A stretch of DNA of 64,000 bases from contig LATX02000015.1 in the NCBI GenBank assembly GCA_001466705.2, positions 1 to 64,000 on the forward strand, read 5' to 3'. Below are positions 48,891 through 61,284 of the stretch, one piece after another. The first letter of the stretch is position 1, and every line of letters begins with the position of its first letter. The stretch is from Moniliophthora roreri (Eukaryota; Basidiomycota; Agaricomycetes; Agaricales; Marasmiaceae). The translations under genes were made by a program, and so were the position numbers. The notes under the pieces are model-generated. The model searched no databases. It was not told the DNA's origin and saw only the letters and a list, made by a program, of their open reading frames with translations.

Positions 48891-50130
48891 TGAACGCTAA
48901 CGCAGAGGCATTTGAGGCATCTGTGGACTTTCTTGACGGCTTCCCTAAAGCTTTCCTCCCATAGGTAGTTTTCACCCTAATTAACTGACCCTTTTGGCCA
49001 AGCCCCTTGGGCCAAGTTTCTTGAGGACTTCGAGCCGACTTTCAGTAGAGGTCCAATTTTCCCATTGATCACTACAGGGTGCCGCAGAGAACATTGATAT
49101 GGATCAAGTTTGACGGTGTGACGTGTGAGTCAGCTGTCTTTGGAAATCAGGCACAATTTGAACATTCCCAGGGTCACAGACTTCGTTCCCCAACTTGACC
49201 TCCTCCTTCAGGCAGATGCGTCCAGAGTCCATGGGTTTTCTCTTATGATCAAACATAGCAGCAAGTATAGCCTTAGATGCTGAAGTAACATTTTGGCTTT
49301 TAGTTTACCCTCCGAGTGCGACTGGTTGAGAGTCTCGAGTGTGCTTCTGGCCGTCTCGGGTACTCAAACATACTTTCCCATCGCCTCGAAAATATCTTCT
49401 CGCCTTTTCAGGGCTACCGCTTGCCTTGGAAAGGATATGGGCAAGGAACTTGACTTCCTCTCGCCGGTGCGTGTTACCGTCTTGCTTTAGCTTTCATGCC
49501 AATACTGATACTACCCTCCTCAAGTAGGCGTCAGCCCATCGCCATCCACGCTTTAAGCACCACGAGGAGCAAGGGACCTTGCAAACATTAATGCAATGGA
49601 ATTGGTATCAAGACAGGTGTGTTTCGGTACCTCGCTTTCAGTCTTGTTTCTTATAGTGTTATAGTGAGGATTACCCAGCCAAAGTTCCACCAAAAATATT
49701 GCCACCAGAAGTTATCCGTGAAGCTCAACAAAAGCATCTCTCCCAACCATACTGAACAACCAGGTCGACTTTGCCATATCCTCTATGAAACCTATCCTCA
49801 GTTCGTGAATGGTGTCAGGACAAGTTCTTCATCTTACCAGGCGACATTGAACCGGTCGAACCTTACCTCGTGTGGTACCACCTTCTCAAGGCAAGCTTTG
49901 CCCGTTCTGATATCCATTCTAGTGCGACTCACGCCTTCCGCAGTTGATAGCATAATCAATATGTCTATCGACTAGCCCAACCCTTCAAATGGTTACAGGC
50001 AGTCGTTCGCTCACGCTATAGGAAAATCATCCCAGGAGGCGAATATTTCGATAGCTATACTGTTTTTGGTGATGTCATACTGGACACGCCATGTCAGTTT
50101 GCCGACAAGCTGTGTTATGGGGGTCAGTGA
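48891..50130 (+). pseudogene. Unknown multi-exon gene, apparently degenerate
   Basis: It starts MNANAEAFEASVDFLDGF. Coding-like exons follow with plausible introns: DFEPTFSRGPIFPLITTG, VTDFVPQLDLLLQADASR, LPSECDWLRVSSVLLAVSG with FRATACLGKDMGKELDFLSP, then ASAHRHPRFKHHEEQG with QTLMQWNWYQD. Next are PPEVIREAQQKHLSQPY, FILPGDIEPVEPYLVWYHLL and KIIPGGEYFDSYTVFGD. A TGA interrupts the second block, and the frame does not close across the intron after WYQD, so at least two lesions exist unless I have missed introns. I do not recognise the family. A relic of it precedes the other tRNA-Arg. Confidence 0.45.
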
Positions 50131-50586
50131 TCATGGATATCGGTATCTGAGTGACGCTTACGTGTCTTTCGAAGAGGCCCAATGACATGCTGCTCAGCTG
50201 GAAATTTGCAAATCCGTTTTAGCAGGTTGTTTGCAAGGAACTCTTGATGTTTGTTCATGGCTGCATGGCTAACCTCTACTTTCGCGGACATATTTCTTCT
50301 TTTCATGCAAGCCGCTTCATTCATGTACCAGCGGCCACCTCCCATTTTCATCATTCGTTTTCTCTGGTTGCCCATTCCATCACAACGATTCGTTCAGAAC
50401 CTTAACCTGCCGTTAACCAAGGCGTTGAGAAATTATCGTGGATGAAATGTACGCGATGGAACACTTCGCTATCCCAATTCTCGCAGGCGGTGCGGAGGCA
50501 CGAGTTACCCTTCGGGTTATACAACTCTCAAGAACCGCTCTCACTCCAGCATTATTACACGTACCCTCCTTTTTTTTTTTTGCAAT

Positions 50587-50689
50587 GGCCGCCTGGCGAA
50601 ATGGCATCGCGTCTGACTACGATTTCATTGCTTCTGCGATGTTACCGAAGCGTATCAGGAGATTGCAGGTTCGACCCCTGCGGTGGTCA
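50587..50689 (+). tRNA. tRNA-Arg(ACG), intron-containing, second copy
   Basis: The exons are identical to the gene at 47288. Anticodon ACG at 50619-50621. The intron (50623-50653, 31 nt) differs from the first copy except for its TTT start and the 3' CGT that can pair with the anticodon. A T10 terminator lies at about 50713. Confidence 0.9.
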
Positions 50690-51368
50690 TAGGAGTTCCG
50701 CTGCTTGACGCAATTTTTTTTTTTGTTTTTCTTATTTGACTATATCACTGCTAAGCTTCCATCGCTCTCGTTTGGCCTCGTCTCAGTTTTTTCAATGTAC
50801 ACTACCCAATTACTGTACAGCTACCACACATGGAAGTCCATTGACGTACAGAAAAGGAACAAGGAATGAGTCCATTATGTCCATTATGTACTTTGAGGAT
50901 TGAAAAGGGGCAAAGAACGAGTAAGGGATACTTATAGAAAAAAAAGGAATCCCGTTTTAAGAACAAAAGCACCCAGCACCGCCCATCAAAAAATTGACAG
51001 GTCCCAGGTAACATTGACTCCTGGGCGCCTTCGGTGCCGTTCTGCAATGAACAATAACGCGGGACACAACAACAAGAAGAAGAACGAGATGCACAGAGAG
51101 ATGTATAAGAACTGGGGATTCATCGTCCTGGGGTATACTCTTCTCTCACAACTTGGCTCCCTTGATGCACCAATGTACATGTTCTCGTAACTGCTTCCGT
51201 GAATCCAACGTTTGGTCGGTTCTATCGACGACCTAGAGTCTCAGGTCTCATACAGACCACCCTGGTGCGGCTGTCGATATCTGTTGTCCGCCCTAATACT
51301 TGTTTCCGTGTAATGCTCAACCAGGCATCCTGATCCCACACCTTTGCATTTCTGCCTTTAGCGTGCAC
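50690..51368. other. Intergenic
   Basis: Pol III terminator at the left, 3' flank of the next gene at the right. No feature seen. Confidence 0.45.
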
Positions 51369-52720
51369 TCACACCCAATCGTGATTATGACCCCAGTAGA
51401 CTTCTGGGCCTACTGGCGACGCCGCCGGCACCCATGAATCCATTTGCACATCTCGCTGTGGAGCCAGACCGTCAACCAAGGACTGGAATGGATCATGTAG
51501 TGCGTCTGCCATCTGGAAGGTAGGTAGTGGCACAGGCTGGGATACAGGCGACCGGCCCAGGTCCATCGGCATCTCTGGGATATCATGATAGCCTGTAGTC
51601 GCACCATATCCATCCCCTGGTGCCGTCTGCTGTTGCCAGGCGAAATTGGCATCATATTCCGCTGACGGCGGTATACCTGCATAGACAGTAGACGATTGCG
51701 AGCACAACGCTGGCGTTGGGAAAGCCAATGGCGAAACCGGGGAAGGTGGCAACGGAACCGGGTACGACGCGGATGTGGGGCAGAGGTAAGCGCTCCGCAC
51801 TGGAACCGTTGCGATTTCATGATTCTGTTGTTTATGCTGGTTTTCTGGTGCCAGCTGCTCTTCTTGCCAGAGCGAGCTCAGGAGCCATTCCGCTGACGGA
51901 GGGATACTTGCATTAGCGGGAAACGGACGCGGACACGATACTGGTTGACCTTGGTATCCGTGCTGGGTCCATGCCAAGCCGTTATATTCCGGAACATCGT
52001 CAAAATCGGGGTATGTTGGTACTGGTTCCGGGATCTGAGCAGGCGGCATCCATGCTGGTGATGGTGAGGCTGAGAACGCAGACACTGTTGGAGATGGCGT
52101 CGGATAAGGCGCCATCTGTGATACCATGGGCGAAATCTGTCGTTGTAGCACGTCCGTAGGCTCGGAATACCTTGCGGCGGGCACCACTAGCAGCGGGCTT
52201 GGTCGGTGTTTTGTGTACGGTGTTTTGGCGTCCGACATGGGGTCAGGCGAAGGCGTCATGTACGACCTCATAGTCGGCGGCGACAGCCTTCCAGCCTCTC
52301 CAGAGTCGCTCAGATCCGGTGCTGGTGGTATATAATATCTGAAACCACCATTTCCAGCATCTATCAAGGAGATGAAGGTCAGCTCTAAAGCCATATACGT
52401 CCAATTGAACACTTACACCTCTGTAACTTAGCTGGATGCTTCCTCCGGACTCTCTTCACCACTTTCTGCTCTTCCACCTCTTCCTCCTCAGCTTCGGCCT
52501 TGCGCTTCCTGGGTTCTGCGATAGGTCGGCGCATCGGCACATCCTCCACCCTCCTCACAACCTGCTCAGTAGGCAGGACCTCATTAATGAGATCTGCAGC
52601 TGTGCAGCTCCCGAACACCACCTCCTTCTCCGTTCCCATACCCTCGTTCTGCAGTACGCCAGTCAAGGCGTCTACAACTGCTGCTTCCCTGGCCAATGGT
52701 ATTCTTGTGTTGCGCGTCAT
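51369..52720 (-). CDS. Proline-rich protein with basic nuclear-localisation segment
   Basis: Two exons. The first (start 52720) encodes MTRNTRIPLAREAAVVDAL and a strongly basic, bipartite-looking segment (EPRKRKAEAEEEE, then KRVRRKHPAKLQR) that predicts nuclear import. An intron near 52420 (GTAAGT donor) joins to AGNGGFRYYIPPAP. The rest is low complexity, rich in Pro, Ser, Gln and Tyr, with an internal duplication: SIPPSAEWLLSSLWQEE and GIPPSAEYDANFAWQQQ. It ends HNHDWV. No DNA-binding domain recognised. The layout resembles activator or co-regulator proteins, but that is inference. Confidence 0.65.
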
Positions 52721-54989
52721 CGGGTACGCAGGGTGGTGTCGGGTGGTGGGTGTCGGTATTGATTGTGTTGGTGTTGGTATGGTTTTGTGTAGGTGGTAAT
52801 GTGTCCAACTCCCAGTTTTCAGAAATCGAGAATCTAGGTTTCAGCTAGGCCTCGAAGTTCAAAAAAACCAGGAGTGGGTACTTTGCTCGGACCAGATGAC
52901 GAGGGTTTATAGATGAGCGAGTGGCTAGGGCGCAGGGTAAGATTTTCCGGAGAGAAAACAGTGCATCGCTTGCGTTGCTGATCGCCCGGAGCGAGAGAAG
53001 CATAAAGTACAACTGCGTGACAGCTGTGCACAGATTTGAATGCTTGGACGAAAATACAAGGTCAAGAATACACCGTGGCGAAGCTGGGACCTCATAGCAT
53101 CTCTCATAGTTACCCGCTCTCGCACACACAATGAGGAATCGTGAACTTTATCTGACAGCGTCTAGGGGTAGAGGCGAGAGTTGTTGAGGTGCCAATCCTT
53201 TGGTTTGCATCAGACAAGGGAAGGCGATTGACTGCGACTCATGAGGCAGTGGCCAGTTTGTGTAGTTGGTTCTGCAATATACGCATAATCAGATTTTGCG
53301 GTGTCAACGATCGGCGATTTCAATTCACCATTGCTCCAATGACCGCGGCCTTTCGATATAGTACTTTAATGACCTTGTTGTCAGATCAAAGTCGTCCAGT
53401 AGAAACGAAGCTGAACATGTAGATAGTGAGGAAAATGTGTGCACGAATGGAATAGGTGACTCACCCAGAGTATTCGCTCCCTCATCGTGGAAAGGGTTTC
53501 TACGCTCTTGAGCCCACAGGTAAAAATTTCCAGTTCCAGACCATATTTTGGATAGAGTCAACATTCGAAGGTGACTGCAGGTGATGGTGCGAGAAAAAGA
53601 CTGGCTGAGTCATGTGATTAGATCGGACGAGCGCTTAGCTTTCATCGATTATCATGACCACGACAACGGCCTGTGGACTGGTACCAACGATTCTTGACAA
53701 ACCTGACAAATGCCCCAAGGTGCAGTGCAAGTCACAAGAAGGCCAGAGTTTTCTAGCCATTCACGGTTTCTCAACTTAATGATCTATTGTCATTTTTACT
53801 TCCATACGAAAGTACACGTGTATTCATCCTTCCATTCTTCAGAATATTCGCAATTCGATGGAATCGGATCTGTCCAAGGATACTTGCTACCATCAACTTT
53901 GCGACGAGAGGAAGCCGCGGCGTACTGAGAATAAGGTTGTCAAAGAATAAAACACGGATCAACAAACTACAATAACGAGCGACAGAGCGACCACGATGTC
54001 AACTACGGAATACAATGACATGTAGAAACTATCACGTCAGGGTACAAGGAATATAGCAGCACAACACATCCTACACTCCTGCTCAAACATCAAGGATATA
54101 GGACAACAAGTCCAATACCGCGTCGTGAAGGAGATTGTATGACGTCACCATTACTTGGAACACGTTCCTCGCTTGTCTTTTTAGACATCCATCTCGCCCG
54201 TAACAACCTCGATTAATCCCAGATACTCTGAGACTCAATTTGACCAGCCATCGTAAGTCTCTTCGTTTACATACTAAACTCAATCTTTGAAGCTCAATTT
54301 AGGATCTAGATGGACCCGAGGAAGATGATAGCAATTTGAAGCTCATTCTACTATTTACAAGTGGTAAGCTGCCTCTCCACCACGAGAACTTGAAGGTCAC
54401 TAAGCGGACCATTAGCAGTTACTCATCAAGCGTCCACTCGAGTACTTAAAGAGCGCCGGAAATGTTTCAGAAGGTCGCCTTCATAGATAAGTACCTTCAG
54501 TACCGCATCCTACCACCAAATCTGCTATTTCGCTTCGTGTTATGAGAGAGTACCAGCCGCTGGGTGTAGTACTAAAGTAGTACTTCTGGTACCCTTGTCG
54601 TCGGAGGACCATCTACCGTGTATCCTAGTTCAAGTGGAGCATTGCATGCCTTTTCATTGTATGGTGAAGAGGATATTCGGGCATAGGAAGAGGTATTTAT
54701 CCTGAAATTCAGTATACCTCAGTAACAAGGGTTTTCAGATCGTCGATACAGTGCATACAGAAGGCTCATCCTCTAGACCCCCGGCCTGGTTTGACTTTGG
54801 GGGTGATTCCTACCCCGGCATTTCGGAAAACAGGGCCCTAAGCCATTTACCCTTGGCATTTTGGCCAAGAATGCCGGAAATGTTGGGTGATATCGATGCC
54901 ATCTTACTGATTTTCAAGCTTTAAGTTGCTCCCGTTCATGCGGTATTAAGTCTTCTCAGAATGCGACGCAAGCACTGAACTTCTCAAGT
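52721..54989. other. Long region without a supported gene
   Basis: 2.3 kb. Only short open frames, no motif recognised. Near 54800-54890 short inverted words occur (GGCATTT...AAATGCC type). I found no tRNA or repeat family member. Confidence 0.4.
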
Positions 54990-55189
54990 TTTTCATATCC
55001 ACACAATCAGGACTCCGGAGCCGGCAGAGTCTGCGTCTATAAACTTCTATAGACTGTCGAGGTTCGTGTGAGTATCGTTTTCGGGCGTTCGCCGAGATTT
55101 TTCTTCCAGATAAAATTCCCACAACAGTTGTCACTGCTAATGGCGTCTTCAACCCTTTCTTCGACTCGGCCTCTTCGAGCTGACACGCC

Positions 55190-56240
55190 ACCTTGTCCTT
55201 TCAGCTCCAAATTTTATGGCGTATCTCTGATCTCTCAAACATACAAGTAAGGATCTCGCTTGGGCACCTTGGAGCGGGAACAGGTGGTGTCGATGACGAG
55301 GAGCGAACGCTTATCGAGGTGAGTGATGACGAGGCCGTTCTTCAATGGCATGCGGCTAATTATTCGCCTAATCTCATATCCCCTGGTTCACCGATCGTTC
55401 CCTCGCCAATGGACTACAGTCTTCGAAACATAGTCGCATTTGATTGGACTGATGCACCATCTTGCCACGTTATGCCCTTGAACTGCATCGGGCCCTAACT
55501 CTGGCAGAATTAAGGCTTGGAGCATGCTCACCCAATAAGCCCTTATTAACTTCAACGAATCATCCCAACTCCGCAGTGGTTTAACCCAAAGGACTTCACA
55601 AGCTTACGCTACTTACTCATCGGTTCGCGGGCAATCTCCGTAGAGGCCTATAGCGAGGATACGTCCGGGTCTTGGACTATTACTTTACACCATTTCAGAC
55701 GCTGGAAAAAAGCCTATCTTCTCCCTCTACAGGCTTCGCCTTGGAAACTGCATGCTCATCCTTTAGGATGGTGGCAGGCCGGGAACGAACGGTCGAGGAA
55801 GAGGGAACATATAGAACGGGGCGTTATGGTGGTGTTTCTATGCGCAGTTTGTATGTGCCGCTAGTCGGTGATGATAATGCGCTCCCGATATAGGTACGTG
55901 ATGCGGCTCCTAGAGCGTAAAACTTTTTCACGTGTCCCGAGAGGCGAGTCCTTTCATTGCATAAGTGCGTTCACAATGCACCCCTGGAGCTTTCTCATCA
56001 TTAATACGGTTAGGTCAGCCTGCCTGGTAGGCGCTCAACGCGGCGATTTAACTCCAAATTGGGAAAAACATTTTCACCTCAACTTGCATCGTCCAATCCC
56101 AGTCACTACCATCATTAACGCCACTAGGACCGGTCAAGACAAGTCCGAGTCAAGCTCATCTTCAGGTTATACGATTGGTGGGGTAAAGGTGACGGAGGTG
56201 AGCTACCGAACCCTGCGCACCCGTGCTAATGGCCGTTAGT
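55190..56240 (+). pseudogene. Decayed gene of unknown family, unit A
   Basis: Coding-like blocks: ISLGHLGAGTGGVDDEERTL with EVSDDEAVLQW, TLAELRLGACSPNKP, then in another frame PKDFTSLRYLLIGSRAISVE and WTITLHHFRRWKKAYLLPLQ. The frame changes and stops mean it is not intact. The pattern is loosely like fungal F-box/LRR proteins, but I cannot assign it. Confidence 0.4.
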
Positions 56241-57440
56241 CAATAGGAAGCCTTCTAGAAATGAAAGTATACAAAGCTGCAATTAACCAGTGCCCACGTC
56301 CTGTCATCAAATTTGTAATATTCAATGAATGACACCTTCAAGGCACTCGATGCAGTGCAGGCGGAGATGCGAATGGCCTTAACCCGCTGATTCGCCCATC
56401 GAATTCGAACCCTCTACGACATATACATGGACTGGAGGTACCGATACTATGGGTACACAAGCTTATGGAGAAAAAGACGCAAAGAAAATCAAGCCACCGC
56501 CACCCTTGAAGCTTGAAGTTTCGGGTCTCATAGCAATGTGAACGTTTTCTTTACTTCTCAATCAGAACTGACAGTTAGGAAAAGTATAGATACTAGGCAC
56601 CCCATGATGCTTGTCGAGAACATGTTTGAGAGAAAAGGCTGACTGACAGCAATGTGGTAACGTCGTCATATTCACACCGAAAAGGAAGGGATATGTGTCT
56701 GCAACCTCTTCTTCCGAGAAAGAACTGTATGTCTCCTACCTCTCCACTCGAAGCATCCTAGAACTCACCATTGATGTTTTATCATATCATGTTCACTATG
56801 GAATAGTTGGAACCCACTGTGCATGCTCAAAGTCATTCTGTTTATGTTGAGCCTCGAGTTCATTCGGGTACGCCACAGCGAGCTCATTCGGTTCACGAAT
56901 CATCACAAGGTTTTGCGGGATTGTATCAGACAAGTGTGGAGGCGTCGTATTCTACCATGTAAAGTCGAATAGAGACGTCAGTGCTCCTGCGGCCCAGGGT
57001 GAGATTTTTCTGAAGCTTGTGACACAAACTGACAGACAGAATGCACGTCTCCACACTTGGCTGGTATAATCCCGTAAAATCTTGCGTTGAAGCGATGTAG
57101 GGATGGCCCCGTATATGTATTTGGATACCGCTGTACAAAGTGCGGCACCATTAAGGATACAGTTGTCCTTATACGTTGCTCGTCTGACTCCGAACGATTA
57201 CGGCGATGTGTGTGTATCCATACTGACAGTTCGAGGGAACCGAATGAACCCCCAAGCGATGGTCCCAATATAGAGTAGGAAGGTGGCAGATATGAGGCCA
57301 AGGGACAGACTAACAGTATCATATCCCTCATAGAACCGTTCTGTCTCTCAAGGTTAGCAAGCCATTCCGAGTAGTGGATGCAGGCTAAAGTGGATTAAGG
57401 AACATGAGGACGAAAATGGGATGAGGGTGCAGGTATTTCG

Positions 57441-57447
57441 TATATAA
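57441..57447 (+). promoter_or_regulatory. TATA box of I66 inhibitor A
   Basis: TATATAA, 54 bp before the ATG, in a block (CGTATATAAGGACCTTG) conserved in unit B. Confidence 0.6.
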
Positions 57448-57494
57448 GGACCTTGAATGAGCAGAGTTCCCAACTTCCCATTCATTCTCCAAGT

Positions 57495-58090
57495 ATGCCT
57501 CTCAAAACTGGTTACTATTACATCCAAAACCGAAAGCAATACCTTGCTGCTCCAGAAGAAGTAGAAATAATTCCACGGCGCGTTATCGTGCTTCCTGGAG
57601 GTGCCCAGGAGACCCCCAAGGTTCATTCTCGCTTTGCTTAGCATCAGCCTAGAGATCATTAACTGTGTCTGCAGTGGTATGTCGAAGGAAAAGGCGACAA
57701 CAAATATACCATTACGATTGATAAAGCGCGGACCCGTGCGATTGAAGACAAAGTCTTTGCCGTAACGGTTGAGGGACCCGAACCTGAAGTTTGGTATATC
57801 ATACCTGATGAGCGGGGAGGCAAAAATAGTTATGTGTATGTGTCATGTCCCTTCGCCTTCATCACGAGAGATTGACACGCAGTATTTACTTAGTATCACA
57901 ACTAGCGAACGTTATAGAGGCTGGGTTGCTCCCGATGAACCATTTGGCCAGGTGAGTATAGATTTACAAATAAGCAACGCGTATTCATGTCTTCATTGTT
58001 TTGAAGATTATGTGCCAAGAATTGATTGTTGGGCCATCCTTCCCACCCTTCTACCCACCGAATGAGACCTTCCAGTTTTCCCCTGCCTGA
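57495..58090 (+). CDS. I66-family serine protease inhibitor (cnispin/cospin-like), A
   Basis: A beta-trefoil inhibitor of the mushroom-specific MEROPS I66 family, cytoplasmic proteins thought to defend fruiting bodies against animal serine proteases. Four exons: 57495-57620, 57675-57835, 57894-57951, 58007-58090, giving 142 residues with no signal peptide, as expected. Landmarks: MPLKTGYYYIQNR, RRVIVLPGG, EVWYIIPDERGGKNSYV, ERYRGWVAPDEPFGQ and the C-terminal ELIVGPSFPPFYPPNETFQ. The LIVGPSFPPFYPPNE block is the clearest family signature. It is intact and is the better-preserved copy of the pair. Confidence 0.85.
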
Positions 58091-58285
58091 TCGCTAAAGG
58101 ACTAGGAACGTCTGAAGGTTGGGACGTGGATGTCCTGGAAAGTCTCAAGAATTCTGAATAGTTGTCTGTATAAGTAGTTACGATGATAGCAGATTGTGTT
58201 TTCGAGTTTTTTGTCGAGTCGAGTCAAGAAAATAGGAAGTTTGACCACTTCCTATTAATGAGCTGGATGAGATATTGGTGGACGT

Positions 58286-58799
58286 TATTACACAGGAAAT
58301 CAGTACTTAAAAGTGAATATTGTATCACCTGAATCCGCATCTTCCCTGCCAGCGCTATGTTTGGTGCTTTGGGAGTGAAGGCAGGTCGTGAACGAGCTGT
58401 CAAGCAAGGGGAGTTAATATCGAGTCGAGCATTACGGTAATCTATGCATATGCACTTGTATGCGCTGCATTGGTTGAGTACCTTGATGATGAATCATGAC
58501 ACTAGCGGGCAACTAGTGGGCTTCAACGAGGAGATCGTTGAGCAGATATTTGTATCCAGTGCCCATGGAATATGACCTTCGTCCAGGAGTACCGTGTATG
58601 AACTAATAATCAGACTGGGGGGACTTGGAGGTGAATTTTGAATCTGGCGAAGTCGTGGCATGGAGTACGCTATTGTGTACTCGCGGAAATGGGTACTCTG
58701 TCGTATTACTTCGGTTTCTGTATATGGGTATGAATTGTGTCCTGCACGACTAAAGTGCTGAACTTTGAGGTTATCATCCACGAGTGGGCAATCGGAGCT
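58286..58799. other. Spacer between duplication units
   Basis: About 500 bp not shared by the units as far as I can align. No gene seen. Confidence 0.4.
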
Positions 58800-58939
58800 A
58801 AGGCAAATTCATAGACTCCGGCGTTCGCCGAAAATTTGTCCCTCCAGATAAAATTCACACGACGGTCCTTGTCATAGCCAACGACGACCTCGGCCTCCCC
58901 GGGCTGACACATCACCTTGCACTTCCAACTCCAAACGAC

Positions 58940-60030
58940 GTATTCGACTCTTTCTTCGACTCGGCCTCCTCGGGCTGACACGTCGCCTTGCGTTTCCAAC
59001 TCCAAATTTTTGGAATATCTCCAATCCATCAATCAAAAAAATACAAAACAGCCTCGCTTGAGCACCTTGGAGGGGGAACAGGTGGTATCGATGAGGAGAA
59101 GTGACTAGCTAACGCTTATCGAAGTGAGTGATGAGGGCTACGATGATGAGGCCGTTCTTCAATGACATGCTACTAATTATTCGCCTAATCTCCGAATTTA
59201 GTTTGATAAAGCACTATCTTGTCGCGTCGTGCTCTTGAATGCGTTGGGCCCTAACTCTGGCGGAACTGAGGTTTGGAGCATGCTCACTCAATAAACCTAA
59301 ACCCTTATTGACTCCTGTTAAACGCTTCCGCATTACTGACAGTGACACAGTCTTGTTTAAAAGCGCCATGAATATACGGTATACTTCAATACTTAAACAA
59401 CGAATCATCCCAACTCCACAGTGGTTTGACCCAAAAGGATTTCACAAGCATACGCTCTTTACCTGTCGATTCACGGGCCATCTCCGTAGAGACCTATAGC
59501 GAGGATTCGTCTGGGTCCTGGTCTATTACTGTACACCGCTTCAGACGCTGAAAAAAGCCTGACTTGTCCCTCTACAGGCTTTGCCTCGGAAACTGCATGC
59601 TCATTCTTTAGGATGGTGGCAAGTCGGGAACGAACGGTCGAGGAAGGGGACCATATAGAGCAGGGCGTTATGGTATTGTTTTTATATGCGCTTTGTATGT
59701 GCCACTAGTCGACGATGATAATGCACTCCCGGTACAGGTATTCTGATGCGGCGCCTAAGGCGTATAACCTTGAATCCCGGGAGGTGATTCCCTTCTTCTC
59801 AACACACATCATCCAATCCCGGTCATTACTATCATTAACGCCATTAACACCATTAGGACCGGTCAAGACAAGTCCAAGTCAAGCACATTTCTTGGGTATA
59901 GGTTATACGAGTAGTGAGGTAGGGTTGACAGGGGTGAGCTACTGGGCTCTGCGTATGTGCACCCGTACTAATGACCTTTACTCGCCTTTAATTATAGCCA
60001 TAGCCAATGGGAATCCTTCTAGAAACAAAT
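58940..60030 (+). pseudogene. Decayed gene of unknown family, unit B
   Basis: Counterpart of 55190-56240. TLAELRFGACSLNKPKPLLT and HNH-free coding islands remain, but stops and indels are more numerous, for example around 59300-59600. Confidence 0.4.
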
Positions 60031-61208
60031 GACATAGTTTCAATTAACCGACGCCCACGTCCTGTCGTCAATTTACAGTATTCGACGAACGACGCCTTCG
60101 AAGCTCGCGAATGATGCAGTGCACGCAGATGTGAACGGCCTTAACCCCCTGATTCGTCCATCAAATTTGAGCCCTCTGCAACGTATTCATGGACTGGAGG
60201 TACCAATACTATGGATACACACGTTTATGAAGAGGAAGACGTAAAGAAGCCCAAGCCACCGCCACCCTTAAAGCTTGAAGTTTCTGATCTCATAGCGATG
60301 TGAACGTTTCCCTTCACTTCTCAATCAGATCTGACATTTAGGAAAAGTGTAGATACTGGGCACCCTACGATGCTTGTCAGGGACATGTTTGATCGAAGCC
60401 AGAGAGAAAAGGCTGACTGACAGCAAAGTGCTGATGTCGTCATATTCACTCCGAAAAGGAAAGGCTATGTGTCTTCAACCTCTTCTTCCAGGAAGGACTG
60501 TATGTCTCCTACCTTTCCACTCGAAGCACCCTAGAACTCACGATCGATAGCTTACCGTACGGCGTACCATGTTTACTGTGGAAAGGTCGGAACCTACTCC
60601 GCATGCTCGAAATCGTTCGGTTTACGTCGAGCCTCGAGTTCATTCGGGTACGCCACAGCGAGTCACGAATCATCACAAGGCTTTGCTGGGTTGTACCAGA
60701 CAAGTGCGGAGACATGGGGTTTTGCCACGTAAAGTCGAATAGAGACATTAGTGCTCCTGCAGCCCAGGGTGAGATTTCTCTGAAGCTTGTGATGCACATG
60801 GACAGACAGAGTGCATGTCTCTATACTTGGTTGGTACAGTCTTGCAAATTCTTGCGTTGAACCGATGTATGGATGGCCCCATATGTGTATGGATAGTGCT
60901 GTACAAAGTGCGGCACCATTGTGGATACGGTCGTCCTTATACGTACTGTATGGGTTACTCGTCTGAATTCGAACGATTACGGCGACGTGTGTACGTCTAT
61001 ACTGACGGTTCGAGGGAACTGAATGAACTTACGAGTGATGGAGTAGGAAGGTGGCAGACATGAGGCCAAGGGACAGATTGACAGCATCACATCCCTCATA
61101 GAACCGTTCTGTCTTTCAAGTTTAGTAAGTCATTCCAAATGGTGGATGCAGGCTTAAATGGATTAATGAACATGAGGACGGAAATGGGATGAGGATGCAG
61201 GTATTTCG

Positions 61209-61215
61209 TATATAA
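61209..61215 (+). promoter_or_regulatory. TATA box of I66 inhibitor B
   Basis: TATATAA in the same conserved block as unit A, but 76 bp before the ATG because of a 22-bp insertion (about 61230-61255). Confidence 0.55.
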
Positions 61216-61284
61216 GGACCTTGGATGAGCGAATAATCCTTCAAGCTCTCCTAGAGTTCCCAACTTCCCATTCATTCTTCAAGC

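Larger units (their letters stand above)
54990..58285 (+). repeat. Tandem duplication, unit A
   Basis: This aligns with 58800-62060 at an offset of about 3.79 kb, with many substitutions and indels. It contains a decayed gene (about 55190-56240) and one I66 inhibitor gene. The ends are judged from shared words (TTCGCCGA...CCAGATAAAATTC on the left, AATAGGAAGTTTGAC on the right). Confidence 0.7.

Noticed and set aside
54780..54890. CRISPR-like or structured repeat array
   Set aside because: Only loose short inverted words, no regular spacer-repeat pattern; no CRISPR array is expected in a fungal genome.
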